Shown here: positions 18,407 through 27,827 of the stretch, piece by piece
Position numbering within the stretch: position 1 is the first letter of the stretch
Layout of the letters: every line of letters starts with the position of its first letter
NCBI RefSeq assembly: GCF_037976825.1
Contig: NZ_CP150269.1
Location: 2,121,501 to 2,185,500, forward strand
Direction of reading: 5' to 3'
Source of the DNA: Paenibacillus sp. FSL K6-1330
GTDB lineage: Bacteria > Bacillota > Bacilli > Paenibacillales > Paenibacillaceae
DNA length: 64,000 bases
Notes under the pieces: generated by a model
The model's database searches: none
Told to the model about the DNA's origin: nothing
The model's input: only the letters and a program-made list of their open reading frames with translations
Translations under genes and position numbers: made by a program

Positions 18407-19291
18407 ATGAGAAGAATGATTTTTATCGTAACAGCTGTGCTTGCAGTGACCGGTTCTCAAAATATGGCTGATGTCCCGCATTATCCTTTTCATCAAACCA
18501 GGGAACAGGAAGTCTGGATGAGGTCGGAGAATGAACGCGATCAGTCCTGGGTCAATATCGCCCATCGGGGGGCATCGGGTTATGCCCCGGAAAATACGAT
18601 GGCTTCTTTTGTTAAAGCCTTAGATGTGGGAGCGGATATGCTGGAACTGGATGTCCAATTAAGCAAGGATGGACAGGTCGTCGTGATTCATGATTCTACG
18701 GTTGAGCGAACCACCAATGGAGAAGGAGAAGTAGGCGATTTAACCTTCGAGGAGCTACGTATGCTGGATGCAGGTTCATGGTACGATTCGGCGTTTAAAG
18801 GAGAAGTTATTCCCGCTTTGGCAGAGGTGCTTGAGCATTTCGCGGGGCGTATCGGGCTGTTGATCGAATTGAAATCTCCCTCCCGGTATCCGGGTATCGA
18901 ACAAAAGGTTGCAGACGATTTGAAAAGGTATATCATCGGCGCTGATGGTGGTGATCGGTACAAGGACCTGATCATCGTGCAGTCAGCAGATACGGACTCG
19001 CTGCTTCGGTTCCGCAAGCTGATGCCTGATATCCCGCTGGGCGTTGTTATCACCAGTGCGGGCGACTTATCCAAGCAGCGATTGGAGGATATGAAGGCCT
19101 ATGCGGAGTATGTGAATGTATCGATGAGGCTGGTATCCAAAGGGCTGGTCCAAAAGATACATCAATCCGGGATGAAAACGATGGTCTGGACCATTCGAGA
19201 TATGCTGCAAATTCCTTATGTGCTTCAAATTAACGTGGATGGGATTATTACGGATTACCCGGATCGGGTACCGATATCCTATACGAAATGA
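18407..19291 (+). CDS. glycerophosphodiester phosphodiesterase (GDPD family)
   Basis: 294 residues. Cleaves glycerophosphodiesters to glycerol-3-phosphate and alcohol. The fold starts with NIAHRGASGYAPENT (catalytic His, Arg; metal Glu), then ELDVQLSKDGQVVVIHD (second catalytic His and metal ligands), IELK, and ends with MVWTIRD and VDGIITDYPD. The N-terminus is hydrophobic (residues 4-16) and could be a signal peptide or anchor, followed by about 35 residues before the catalytic domain. GGAGA at 18391-18395 precedes ATG 18407. Monocistronic, divergent from kduI, with no visible functional link to it. Confidence 0.88.
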   Translation: MRRMIFIVTAVLAVTGSQNMADVPHYPFHQTREQEVWMRSENERDQSWVNIAHRGASGYAPENTMASFVKALDVGADMLELDVQLSKDGQVVVIHDSTVERTTNGEGEVGDLTFEELRMLDAGSWYDSAFKGEVIPALAEVLEHFAGRIGLLIELKSPSRYPGIEQKVADDLKRYIIGADGGDRYKDLIIVQSADTDSLLRFRKLMPDIPLGVVITSAGDLSKQRLEDMKAYAEYVNVSMRLVSKGLVQKIHQSGMKTMVWTIRDMLQIPYVLQINVDGIITDYPDRVPISYTK

Positions 19292-19355
19292 TCATAATTA
19301 AGGGTTGTCACTTGGGTTCGTTTTTTCACCTGCAGGGACAGCTCTTCGTATTATC

Positions 19356-19388
19356 AGGTTAGCCAGAATCTTCTGGTTGGCCTTTTTT
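19356..19388 (+). terminator. Rho-independent terminator after the GDPD gene
   Basis: AGGTTAGCCAGAA pairs with TTCTGGTTGGCC (several G-U pairs) around TC, followed by TTTTTT. Confidence 0.7.
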
Positions 19389-19579
19389 GTGGTCGTTTTA
19401 CGATGGGGGGAGCGTGGGAGCTTTAGGGGCAGTGATCCCGTAATAAAACTGTTCTCTCACGACCTCCAAAAGACCATGTTTGAGCTGGTAGGGGCGGTAG
19501 ACCCCGTATCACAAGCGAAGCTATGGATTTGGAACCATCGTGGAAAAGGCCGGTGAAATCAAGGAGAAGGAGTGAAGAA

Positions 19580-20318
19580 ATGGAACCTGTTGGTCACGTG
19601 GATGTAGCTAAAGGTTCAAGTGTGGTACAGGCATTCCGGAAACGAAACGAGCCATATGGAAAAGCTGTAGACATTGAGCATGGAACGAGTGGATTCGAAC
19701 AATTCGGGGAAATGCTGGGTAGGCTTCAAGCTGAAACGGGTTTGGCTCCAGTGGTGATTCTGCAAGCAACAGGGCATTACCACCGTGCATTGGTTTCATA
19801 TTTTGATCGAAGTGGCTACACCTATTACATGGTGAATCCGTTGCAATCCAAACGAGCGAAAGGGACACCGTTACGCAAAGTCAAAACGGATGCCCTGGAT
19901 GCCTGGCATCTGGCTGAGATGTACTACCGTGGCGACGTGAAGCCGCACCGAACGTGGAATGAGACGTTTACGGAGCTGCAGCATTTGACAAGGCAGCAAG
20001 TTCGTCACGGGAATCTTTGTGCAGGCGAAGCTGAACAGTAGAGCCTTACTGGAGCAAGTGTTTCCGACATATCAGCAGGTATTCTACAATGTGTTTTCGG
20101 CAACGTCATTGACGGTACTGGCCCGTTGTTTAGAGGGAGATGCCGAAGATTGGAACGAAACTGGCCGCAGAAGGGGCAGCCCTACCAAGATTAAACCATA
20201 TTTAACCAAAACCTCCATAGAAGTGGAGGTTATTCGGGTTGTTCGGAAAAAGTATATCAATGATTGTATTCTTAGCCGATCAGAAGATTGGCGTACCGGA
20301 GTGGAGAGGCAGATTTAA
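19580..20318 (+). pseudogene. IS110-family transposase remnant, frameshifted and truncated
   Basis: ATG 19580 after AAGGAGAAGGAG opens a frame whose residues HVDVAKGSS, VVILQATGHYHRALVSYF, YYMVNPLQSKRAKG and RKVKTDALDAWHLAEMYY are the N-terminal DEDD transposase domain of IS110/IS1111 elements. The frame stops at 20041; the continuation QAKLNSRALLEQVFPTYQQVF is in another frame, so a single-base shift occurred near 19995-20005. The second frame decays after about 20200 and the C-terminal Ser domain is missing, so it is inactive. No clear element ends were found. The RNA or protein cannot be functional as a transposase. Confidence 0.85.
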
Positions 20319-20448
20319 GAAATGGTTAAGGAATGGATAAAGATTGGATAAGGATTGGATTAGTATGATGAAACTGCGGCCGTAACCGGTTATGCATATC
20401 CGTGTAATGTACGGTAGATAGGATAGAAATGACGAAAGGAGCATCAGA

Positions 20449-22368
20449 ATGAAAGCGAAGATGAATCGAGTAATCATAAATCTTCTCATAAGTGCCATCA
20501 TTTGTACCGCTTTTGCTGTTCCCGCCCTTGCCGAGGGCCCGAGTACCGAGCAAACCCCTTCAGGCATACCTTACACCCGACTTGAGCAGGAGATCGATCA
20601 TTATGTGAATTTGCATATCGGCAAATCCAGCCCGGGCGCGGCTATTGTAGTAACGAGGGGGAACAGGATCATTTTTTCCAAAGGGTATGGATACGCAGAT
20701 GTAGAAAAGCAAACTTCTGTAGACCCTGCAAGCACCGTATTTGATTACGGTTCAATCAACAAGCTTTTTGTGTGGACGTCTGTGATGCAATTGGTAGAGG
20801 AAGGGAAGATCAGGCTGGACGAAGATGTCCGGAAGTATTTTCCCGAATCATTCGCGAAGAAGCTTCGCTACGACAAACCGATTACGATGCTGAATATTAT
20901 GAGTCATACTTCCGGTTTTGAGCAGCATCCGCTCGCTCTGTTTATCAAGTCTCCGGAGAATATGAAATCCTTGTCCGAGACGCTGTTATCTCCACAACCC
21001 GCTCAGATATACGAGCCGGGCAAAGTGATAGCTTATTCAAACTATGCTACGGCACTGGCAGGATTTGCGGTTGAGAGTTTAAGCGGCAAGCCGTTCTATG
21101 AATATGAAATGGAACGGATTTTGCTCCCCTTGAAGATGAAGAATGCCTCGGGCCATCCGACGCTGCAGGATCGACCGGAATTAATGGATTCGGCAGCTAC
21201 AGGTTACGGAGCTGCGTCGAATGGCGGATTTGTAGCAAGAGACCGTTACTACGTGCCTTTGTATCCTGCCGGAGTCATGAAAGGGACGGCGGAAGATCTT
21301 GCCCGTTTCGCTATGGCTTTAACAGCCGATGACAGTCCTCTTTTTGCCCGGCAGCAGACATTGCAAACGATGCTTGCCAAAAGTTACTCGCCGCATAAGG
21401 ACATCCCTTCCAATGCCCATGGGTTCTGGGAATATAATGCCCATCCCTATGCTATAGGGCATGCCGGAAATACGATGGGCTTCTCCAGCAATCTTGTCGT
21501 GGTTCCCGAGGAGAAGTTGGGCATTGTCATTTTGACGAACGCGGAAGTGGAGCAGAGCATAACCTCGGGGGTCATCAACCTGATGATTAAGAGCAAGGAG
21601 ACGGAGCCGTCGTCATCCGGCGGCGATTTGCTGTCATCCGCGGATGTGGCCGGGCATTATGTGCTCTCGGGAAATACCTATAGCACCTTTCAGGAGGTTA
21701 TAAGCTACCTGGGATTAATTAGAATTGAAGCGAAGGGCGAGCATGATCTCATCGTAAATGTGATGGGAATGTCCGGAGAGTACAAGCAGATCAGTCCGAA
21801 TATTTATAAAGTGGACGGCACCCGGTTTCCTTCCATTTATAAACTTGCTCCAGTCCTGTATGTTGAAAAAACAGAGGGTAAAATAACGAGGTTAAGCAAA
21901 GGAAAGGCAACGGATATCGTACCTGTAAGGAAGGGACGTGATCTTCCCTTGTTGTATACCCATCTTGTCGTTGCCGTCGTAGCGGTCGTCTTTTTCTTGC
22001 TTGCACCAATAGTATTGTTAATCCGCTGGTTTATACAAAAAAGTAAAAAAACGTCGACATCGAATTCATCGAGCCGCTGGTTTGCCGCAGTGATATTATG
22101 CGGAAGCGCTTTAGTAGTGAACGTAGTACGTCTGCTCCTGCTTGCCTTTACAAGTGATATGGAGACCGCCAGTTGGCTGAATTTTGGAATTGCGATAAAT
22201 GGAATCCTGCTTATTCTCGCTGTCCCGATGCTGATCATTTCTATTCTGAGAGGGAGGAAATATCCGTTAAGCAAACAGCAGAAGTGGTTTCGAATACTTT
22301 CAACCATGCTTCTTGCAGGTTTTATCATTTTGCTGGCCGACTGGAATTTTTACCGCTTCATAAATTAA
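20449..22368 (+). CDS. membrane-anchored serine hydrolase, class C beta-lactamase/PBP4* fold
   Basis: 639 residues with a signal peptide (about 1-28, cleavage near ALA-EG), an extracellular beta-lactamase-family domain (about 40-385) and a C-terminal region with three or four membrane segments (about 500-635). Active-site motifs: SINK with Ser102 and Lys105, AYSNYA as the Tyr-x-Asn motif, and GHAGNTMG as the third motif. Such proteins act as D-aminopeptidases, esterases or peptidases rather than true beta-lactamases. It precedes a two-component system and an ABC exporter with short gaps, suggesting a shared envelope-stress or peptide-resistance role (inference). Confidence 0.85.
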   Translation: MKAKMNRVIINLLISAIICTAFAVPALAEGPSTEQTPSGIPYTRLEQEIDHYVNLHIGKSSPGAAIVVTRGNRIIFSKGYGYADVEKQTSVDPASTVFDYGSINKLFVWTSVMQLVEEGKIRLDEDVRKYFPESFAKKLRYDKPITMLNIMSHTSGFEQHPLALFIKSPENMKSLSETLLSPQPAQIYEPGKVIAYSNYATALAGFAVESLSGKPFYEYEMERILLPLKMKNASGHPTLQDRPELMDSAATGYGAASNGGFVARDRYYVPLYPAGVMKGTAEDLARFAMALTADDSPLFARQQTLQTMLAKSYSPHKDIPSNAHGFWEYNAHPYAIGHAGNTMGFSSNLVVVPEEKLGIVILTNAEVEQSITSGVINLMIKSKETEPSSSGGDLLSSADVAGHYVLSGNTYSTFQEVISYLGLIRIEAKGEHDLIVNVMGMSGEYKQISPNIYKVDGTRFPSIYKLAPVLYVEKTEGKITRLSKGKATDIVPVRKGRDLPLLYTHLVVAVVAVVFFLLAPIVLLIRWFIQKSKKTSTSNSSSRWFAAVILCGSALVVNVVRLLLLAFTSDMETASWLNFGIAINGILLILAVPMLIISILRGRKYPLSKQQKWFRILSTMLLAGFIILLADWNFYRFIN

Positions 22369-22472
22369 ATGCCTTACGCGATGAATGCACTGTTTCTCCT
22401 TGTTCCTTTCCATGATATCTTAAGTATGGGAAAGGATAGGTCCTAGTTTTCGCGGATAAATGGAGAATGAGA

Positions 22473-23156
22473 ATGAATTATGATTGTTTGATTGTAGATG
22501 ACGAGACTGTTTTGGCAGCAACCACTTGCGAGTATTTAAATATGTTTGATGTCCCGGCGGCTTACGTGACGAGCGCGGAGGAGTGTGAACGTTTTTTGAG
22601 GGAACACGAGGTTTCCCTAATCTTGCTGGACATTAATCTGGGCCGGACCTCAGGTTTTGATCTGTGCAAAAGGTTAAGGCAAACCTCGGATATCCCTATC
22701 CTGTTTATCAGTGCCCGCTCAAGTGAAGACGATATACTAATTGCGCTCAACATCGGAGGGGATGATTATATACAAAAACCTTATACGCTCAGTATTTTGC
22801 TGGCGAAAGTTCAAGCCGTGCTCAAAAGATATAAAAAAAACGGCGCTGCGGATTTCCTGGAGTTCGGTAGGGTTCAGATGGACTGCGTCAAGTCACGAGT
22901 TCGTGTAAGTGGCGAAGAGGTCAAGTTCAAGGCTTTAGAATATAAATTGCTTTTGTATCTGGCTCAGAATAAAAACCGGGTGGTTACGAAGGAGGAACTG
23001 TTTGCAAAGGTATGGGGAGATTTGTTTACGGGTGACGGAACCCTGAATGTCCATATTCGTCATTTGCGGGAAAAGATTGAAGAGGATCCCAATAGGCCGC
23101 AGTATATCATAACCGTATGGGGTAAGGGATACATGCTGGAGGATGGTGGACGTTGA
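22473..23156 (+). CDS. OmpR-family response regulator
   Basis: 227 residues. Receiver domain (about 1-115) with acidic pocket VDDE, phospho-acceptor Asp53 in LLDINLG and the Lys in YIQKPY; C-terminal winged helix (about 130-225) with VVTKEELFAKVW and NVHIRHLREKIE. GGAGA at 22462-22466 favours ATG 22473 over ATG 22467. The stop overlaps the TTG start of the histidine kinase by 3 bases, so both are coupled. It probably regulates the ABC transporter and hydrolase around it. Confidence 0.93.
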   Translation: MNYDCLIVDDETVLAATTCEYLNMFDVPAAYVTSAEECERFLREHEVSLILLDINLGRTSGFDLCKRLRQTSDIPILFISARSSEDDILIALNIGGDDYIQKPYTLSILLAKVQAVLKRYKKNGAADFLEFGRVQMDCVKSRVRVSGEEVKFKALEYKLLLYLAQNKNRVVTKEELFAKVWGDLFTGDGTLNVHIRHLREKIEEDPNRPQYIITVWGKGYMLEDGGR

Positions 23157-24412
23157 AATCCAAATGGATGTACCTGACGATGGTTGCGGTTTTTATGGCA
23201 GGGCTTCTTGTTTTTGTACGGATGATGGCGACGGGAGTGGATACGGATGTGGATATCGTTATGGTCAACAAGGTGCTGAAGACGGTTGAGAATCACTGGG
23301 AGCACGTTGACCAAGGCGATTACAGCGGAATTACGCAGCGTTTTGTCGTTCTGGACCAGAAGGGGGCGGTTCGTTACGAGACTTCGGACGGATTGTTCAC
23401 GAATGTTTACGATGCTATCAAGAACAGAGGGATCGTTCTGGATGTGAAGGTGGAAGGAAAGTTCGTAGGGAAACTGATCCTTTTTGATGATTATGAACAA
23501 AGGGTTCAACGCAGCAAGAAACACCTGGTTGTTGTCCTATTGACGATCTTTGCTGTATTAGCTCTGTTATGCACGCTATATATCATCATGTTGAACCGCT
23601 TGGTGATCAGGCCCTTCAAGAAGCTGCAAAGCTTTGCCCTGAACGTGGCCAGAGGAAATTTAGACGTTCCGTTAAGCATGGATAGGAGCAATCTGTTCGG
23701 TGCATTTACCGAAAGTTTCGATATCATGCGCGAACAGTTGGCGACCGCCCGCCAAAGAGAATATGAAGCCAACCGCAGCAAGAAGGAACTGGTCGCCAGT
23801 CTGAGCCATGACGTAAAAACACCGGTGGCCTCCATCAAAGCGGTTAGCGAGCTGATGCTGCTTCGCGTCGATGATGAGAAGCTGATCAGGCAGCTCAACA
23901 TGATTCACTCGAAAGCCGAGCAAATCAACGGGCTGGTAACCGATATGTTCCATGCGACGCTTGAGGAGCTAAAGGAACTGAAGGTGAACGTTACCGAGGA
24001 GTACAGCAGCGTTCTGAATACGATCATCGCGAATGTCAATTTTGATGATCAGATCACCTTCGACTCCATTCCGAAATGTTTGATTCTTGTCGATGTGACG
24101 CGTCTTCAGCAGGTCTTTGATAACCTCCTGGGCAACTCTTATAAGTACGCAGGTACCAATGTTCGTATTTCCTCATACATAACTCCCCCTTATTTACATA
24201 TCGAGATTATGGATTTTGGAAAAGGCATTGAAGAAGTTGAATTGCCGCTGCTCTTCAATAAATTCTATCGGGGCAATAACGCCTCGGGGCAAACCGGTGC
24301 GGGTCTCGGCCTATATATATCCAAATACCTCATGCAGAGCATGGGCGGGGATATATCGTGCCATAATCGCGATAACGGTTTTACGGTCAAGCTTCAAATC
24401 AAACTGGTCTGA
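23153..24412 (+). CDS. sensor histidine kinase
   Basis: 419 residues. Two membrane segments (about 5-23 and 125-148) bracket a roughly 100-residue extracellular sensor; then HAMP (about 150-200), HisKA with His219 in SLSHDVKTPVASIK, and HATPase with DNLLGNSYKY, DFGKGI and GAGLGLYISKYLM. The start is TTG at 23153, overlapping the regulator stop, 10 bases after GGAGG (23138-23142). The real extracellular domain separates it from BceS-type intramembrane kinases, which lack one. Confidence 0.92.
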   Translation: MKSKWMYLTMVAVFMAGLLVFVRMMATGVDTDVDIVMVNKVLKTVENHWEHVDQGDYSGITQRFVVLDQKGAVRYETSDGLFTNVYDAIKNRGIVLDVKVEGKFVGKLILFDDYEQRVQRSKKHLVVVLLTIFAVLALLCTLYIIMLNRLVIRPFKKLQSFALNVARGNLDVPLSMDRSNLFGAFTESFDIMREQLATARQREYEANRSKKELVASLSHDVKTPVASIKAVSELMLLRVDDEKLIRQLNMIHSKAEQINGLVTDMFHATLEELKELKVNVTEEYSSVLNTIIANVNFDDQITFDSIPKCLILVDVTRLQQVFDNLLGNSYKYAGTNVRISSYITPPYLHIEIMDFGKGIEEVELPLLFNKFYRGNNASGQTGAGLGLYISKYLMQSMGGDISCHNRDNGFTVKLQIKLV

Positions 24413-24436
24413 CATGGACAGAGGAATGATTCATTG

Positions 24437-25198
24437 ATGAAAAAGGCGATACTCAGAACGGAAAAGCTCTGCAAGACATACTCCACCGGCGGAATTCAAC
24501 AGCATGTTCTGAAAAATTTGGATATCAGCATAATGGAAGGCGACTTCACTGTCATTATGGGCAGTTCCGGTTCAGGCAAATCGACCTTGCTTTATGCTCT
24601 CTCCGGCATGGATAAACCGTCGCTAGGGGAAATCCATTTCGAAGGGCATAATCTCACAAGTTTGAGCAATGATAAGCTCGCGATTTTTCGGAGGAATCAC
24701 TGCGGGTTCATATTTCAGCAAATCTACCTGCTGGATCATATGACCGTACTGGATAATATCCTTGCAAGCGGGCTCCTCGTGAACAAGAACAGGCAGGCCG
24801 TAACAGCAAAATCCAAACAACTGCTGGAATCGGTGCAATTAAATGAGGAATCATGGGCAAAATTCCCCTCCCAGCTGTCCGGAGGCGAGGCGCAACGAGC
24901 CGGAATTGTGCGCGCTCTGATCAACAGTCCGAGGATCGTATTCGCTGATGAGCCGACAGGAGCGCTGAACTCGGCGTCAAGCAACAGCGTGCTCGATGTG
25001 ATGACTGAGGCCAACCGCAAAGGACAGAGCTTTGTGATGGTTACCCATGATCTTAAAACGGCACTGCGAGGCAACCGGATTCTTTACCTCCGTGATGGTA
25101 TGATCTGCGGTGACTTGGATCTCGGGGATTACACTCCGGGTTCCAGCCTTGATCGTCAAGAGAGGCTGAATTTCTTTTTGGCCGAAATGGAGTGGTAG
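24437..25198 (+). CDS. ABC transporter ATP-binding protein (MacB/LolD type)
   Basis: 253 residues, one nucleotide-binding domain. Walker A GSSGSGKST, Q-loop FIFQQIYLL, signature LSGGEAQR, Walker B RIVFADEPTGAL and the switch His in VMVTHD. This class pairs with FtsX-type permeases to move peptides or lipoproteins or to do mechanical work at the envelope. ATG 24437 gives MKKAIL; TTG 24434 is in frame just before. The permease gene begins one base after the stop. Confidence 0.93.
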   Translation: MKKAILRTEKLCKTYSTGGIQQHVLKNLDISIMEGDFTVIMGSSGSGKSTLLYALSGMDKPSLGEIHFEGHNLTSLSNDKLAIFRRNHCGFIFQQIYLLDHMTVLDNILASGLLVNKNRQAVTAKSKQLLESVQLNEESWAKFPSQLSGGEAQRAGIVRALINSPRIVFADEPTGALNSASSNSVLDVMTEANRKGQSFVMVTHDLKTALRGNRILYLRDGMICGDLDLGDYTPGSSLDRQERLNFFLAEMEW

Positions 25199-25199
25199 C

Positions 25200-27539
25200 A
25201 TGGCTATCTTCAAATTGTCCATTGCTAATATGAAAAAGGCGAAGAGCGCGACAATCTCTTTATTTATCATGATTTTGATTGCGGCTATGCTGTTGAACAT
25301 GGGTCTGACGTTAATGAGTAAAATGAGCCATTTTTATGAAAACAAGACCATGCAACTGGATGAGGCTCACCTTAGCATTGCAATGAACAAAGACAGCTTT
25401 GAACCGTCGTATGAAGATTTTTTTAGAGCTTATCCCGGTGTGGAAAAGACGAAGACGGAGCAAATCATTTTATTGCCCATGGTCACGATTCGGTATAAAA
25501 AAACGGATTTTAGCACCAGTGCCGCGATATTGAATGCGGATCTCAGCCGGACTATAGCGCCTTTGCGACTAATTGAGGAATCCAGGTCTGAACTTGGAAA
25601 GAGAATCTATCTGCCTTACGGGTTGAAGATCGACGGGGACTACCGATTGGGCGATCATTTTAGTCTGACTTATCAAAATAAGACCTACGGTTATCGGGTA
25701 GCAGGCTTTTTTGAATCGACGTTAATGGGTTCGACCAGGCTGGGCATGCTGAAGTTTTATTTGCCAGGTGAAGACTACAGTGAGTTATTTCGGGAACTCG
25801 GCTCTTCGGCCAGCGGGGTTCTGATGTCGGCAACTTTTAAAAACAGCGAACATTCGAGCGAGATGCTCCGTGATTACCATGAAAATTTCTCGTATTCCAA
25901 CCATTCGAAGGATGCCGGTTTTTGGAGCGGCGATATAAAGATGGCGAAGGATAGCACCGTGACCGTTGATACGATCGCTATGATTTTGGTGGCATTCGCG
26001 GTTGTGCTCGTTCTGGTATCGGTCATTGTCATCGATTTTCAGATTTCTAACAGCATTGCTGACGGAATGGTAAACATAGGTGTGCTAAAAGCGTTAGGGT
26101 ATACCGGTCGGCAAATCATATCCTCGATGGTATTCCAATTTATGCTGGTCTCGTTCGCGGGAAGCATTGCAGGCATAATCGCTTCTTATATAGCAATGCC
26201 CGCATTCTATGACGTTTTTTCAAATTTGAATAAACTGCTATGGCCGGGCGGGTCTCACCCCGGAACAGATTTGGCCAGTGTTTTGATCGTAAGCCTGCTG
26301 GTGCTTATCGTAGCTTTGCTTTCATCCATACGGATTCGTCGGCTGCACCCTATCGCTGCCTTACGAAGAGGGATTGCGACTCATAGTTTCAAGCGGAATT
26401 GGTTTCCGATGGATAAGGCCAGAGGCGGCCTGCAATTTGTACTCGGGTGTAAAAACCTGGTTCATAATCTAAAGCTTAATATAATGACCGCCGGTATTAT
26501 TGCCTCGATTACCTTTGCCTCTGTTTTTTCGGTGGTGTTGTACTACAATATGGCTCAGGATAAAACAGATTTTTTTCTAATGATCGGTACTGAGACGCCT
26601 GATATCGGAATTCAGGTGGCAGCCGGAAAGGATAGCGGGGCATTGCTTCGTGAATTAGAGCAGATGGAAGGCGTAGAAAAGGCGATCATTCAGGATACTC
26701 TCGCAACGATGATCGACGGCCAAATGGTGACTGCGGAGTTTTCGGACGATTTCAAAAAATTGAACACGAATAAGATCTTCAAGGGTAGCTATCCGGAGTT
26801 TGACAATGAAATTGCGATTTCCGGAAGATTAGCCAGGCGGCTCGATAAAGACGTTGGCGATATGATTAGCATGGGGACGGGCAAGGACACTCATGATTAT
26901 CTGATTACCGGGTTGAGTCAAGAAATTCATTCGGACTCGGCCGGAGTATCCTTGACCCAGGATGGGGCGAAGCGCCTGATTCCCGGTCACAAAGGCATGT
27001 CTATAAATGTCTATCTGGATGATTCCGGCGAGACGGATATGGTAAGCATGATTGAGGATAAATATGGAAACATGGTTCAAGCCATTACGAATGTAAAGGA
27101 GTCGTTGAAGAGTCAAAGTGCGGATTTGACTTCTGCCATTTTCTCGCTTATGGCCAGTATTCTCGTAATCACCTTCCTGATCTTATTCCTGATTCTTTAT
27201 CTGGCCGTTAGTACGATCATTCGTAAACGGAAGAGAGAGTTAGGCGTTTTCAGAGCGATTGGCTATACCACCTTCCAGCTGAGGACGCAGATTGCCTTGG
27301 GCTTTATGCCGGTTGTCATCCTCAGCGTAGTGCTCGGTGGAGTGCTCGGTTCCCGATACTTTAATTCCGTACTTAAGCTGGTGCTTTTTGATTCTGGAGC
27401 CGCCAACATGAAACTTATCGTGAATCTTCCTCTGGTTATAATACTATGTACTGCAGTTATTTTAGTATCCTATGTGGTCTCCATGCTGGTCTCACGCAGG
27501 ATTAAGCAGATCACCCCGTACGGCTTGATAACTGACTAG
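25200..27539 (+). CDS. ABC transporter permease with two FtsX-type domains
   Basis: 779 residues. Membrane segment near residues 18-40, a large extracellular region, an FtsX core (about 255-390) ending in IRRLHPIAALRRG, a second segment near 420-440, another extracellular region (about 450-640) and a second FtsX core (about 645-775; RKRKRELGVFRAIGY). Such permeases partner with MacB-type ATPases in resistance, lipoprotein release or signalling. It lacks the single large loop plus ten-segment plan of BceB, so a Bce-type bacitracin module is less likely. Two terminators follow. Confidence 0.9.
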   Translation: MAIFKLSIANMKKAKSATISLFIMILIAAMLLNMGLTLMSKMSHFYENKTMQLDEAHLSIAMNKDSFEPSYEDFFRAYPGVEKTKTEQIILLPMVTIRYKKTDFSTSAAILNADLSRTIAPLRLIEESRSELGKRIYLPYGLKIDGDYRLGDHFSLTYQNKTYGYRVAGFFESTLMGSTRLGMLKFYLPGEDYSELFRELGSSASGVLMSATFKNSEHSSEMLRDYHENFSYSNHSKDAGFWSGDIKMAKDSTVTVDTIAMILVAFAVVLVLVSVIVIDFQISNSIADGMVNIGVLKALGYTGRQIISSMVFQFMLVSFAGSIAGIIASYIAMPAFYDVFSNLNKLLWPGGSHPGTDLASVLIVSLLVLIVALLSSIRIRRLHPIAALRRGIATHSFKRNWFPMDKARGGLQFVLGCKNLVHNLKLNIMTAGIIASITFASVFSVVLYYNMAQDKTDFFLMIGTETPDIGIQVAAGKDSGALLRELEQMEGVEKAIIQDTLATMIDGQMVTAEFSDDFKKLNTNKIFKGSYPEFDNEIAISGRLARRLDKDVGDMISMGTGKDTHDYLITGLSQEIHSDSAGVSLTQDGAKRLIPGHKGMSINVYLDDSGETDMVSMIEDKYGNMVQAITNVKESLKSQSADLTSAIFSLMASILVITFLILFLILYLAVSTIIRKRKRELGVFRAIGYTTFQLRTQIALGFMPVVILSVVLGGVLGSRYFNSVLKLVLFDSGAANMKLIVNLPLVIILCTAVILVSYVVSMLVSRRIKQITPYGLITD

Positions 27540-27631
27540 AAATGTATGGAGGCTGGCCGAGGCGCAAGAGAAATTTTAAAGTGACGGTGGACCTACTCCT
27601 AATCAAGATAGAGCGAAAAATCATGCAAGCA

Positions 27632-27703
27632 AGCCCATTTAGTCCGCTACAGGATCGCATGGGCTCTTTTTTACCATGATCCGCAGACGCGCGGATCTTT
27701 TTT
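27632..27703 (+). terminator. two successive terminators after the ABC permease
   Basis: AGCCCAT (27632-27638) pairs with ATGGGCT (27659-27665) followed by CTTTTTT. A second hairpin, GATCCGC (27678-27684) with GCGGATC (27691-27697), is followed by six T. Together they isolate the BlaI-type module downstream. Confidence 0.75.
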
Positions 27704-27736
27704 GTATTCAACGAAAAAAAATCTGCACAAACCGTG

Positions 27737-27789
27737 TTGACATTATTGAACTACAGTTGTAGTATTGATTTGTAACTACAGCTGTAGTT
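27737..27789 (+). promoter_or_regulatory. promoter with two BlaI/MecI-type operators, upstream of the secreted protein
   Basis: TTGACA (27737-27742), 17 bases, TAGTAT (27760-27765). Operator 1, ACTACAGTTGTAGT (27750-27763), covers the spacer and the -10. Operator 2, AACTACAGCTGTAGTT (27774-27789), is a perfect palindrome over the start of transcription. Centres are 25 bases apart. TACA-N2-TGTA is the core of BlaI/MecI operators, and a BlaI-like gene lies 1 kb downstream. Confidence 0.85.
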
Positions 27790-27827
27790 TATAAAAACAA
27801 AAAATTATAGGAGAGGAGCATTACCAA

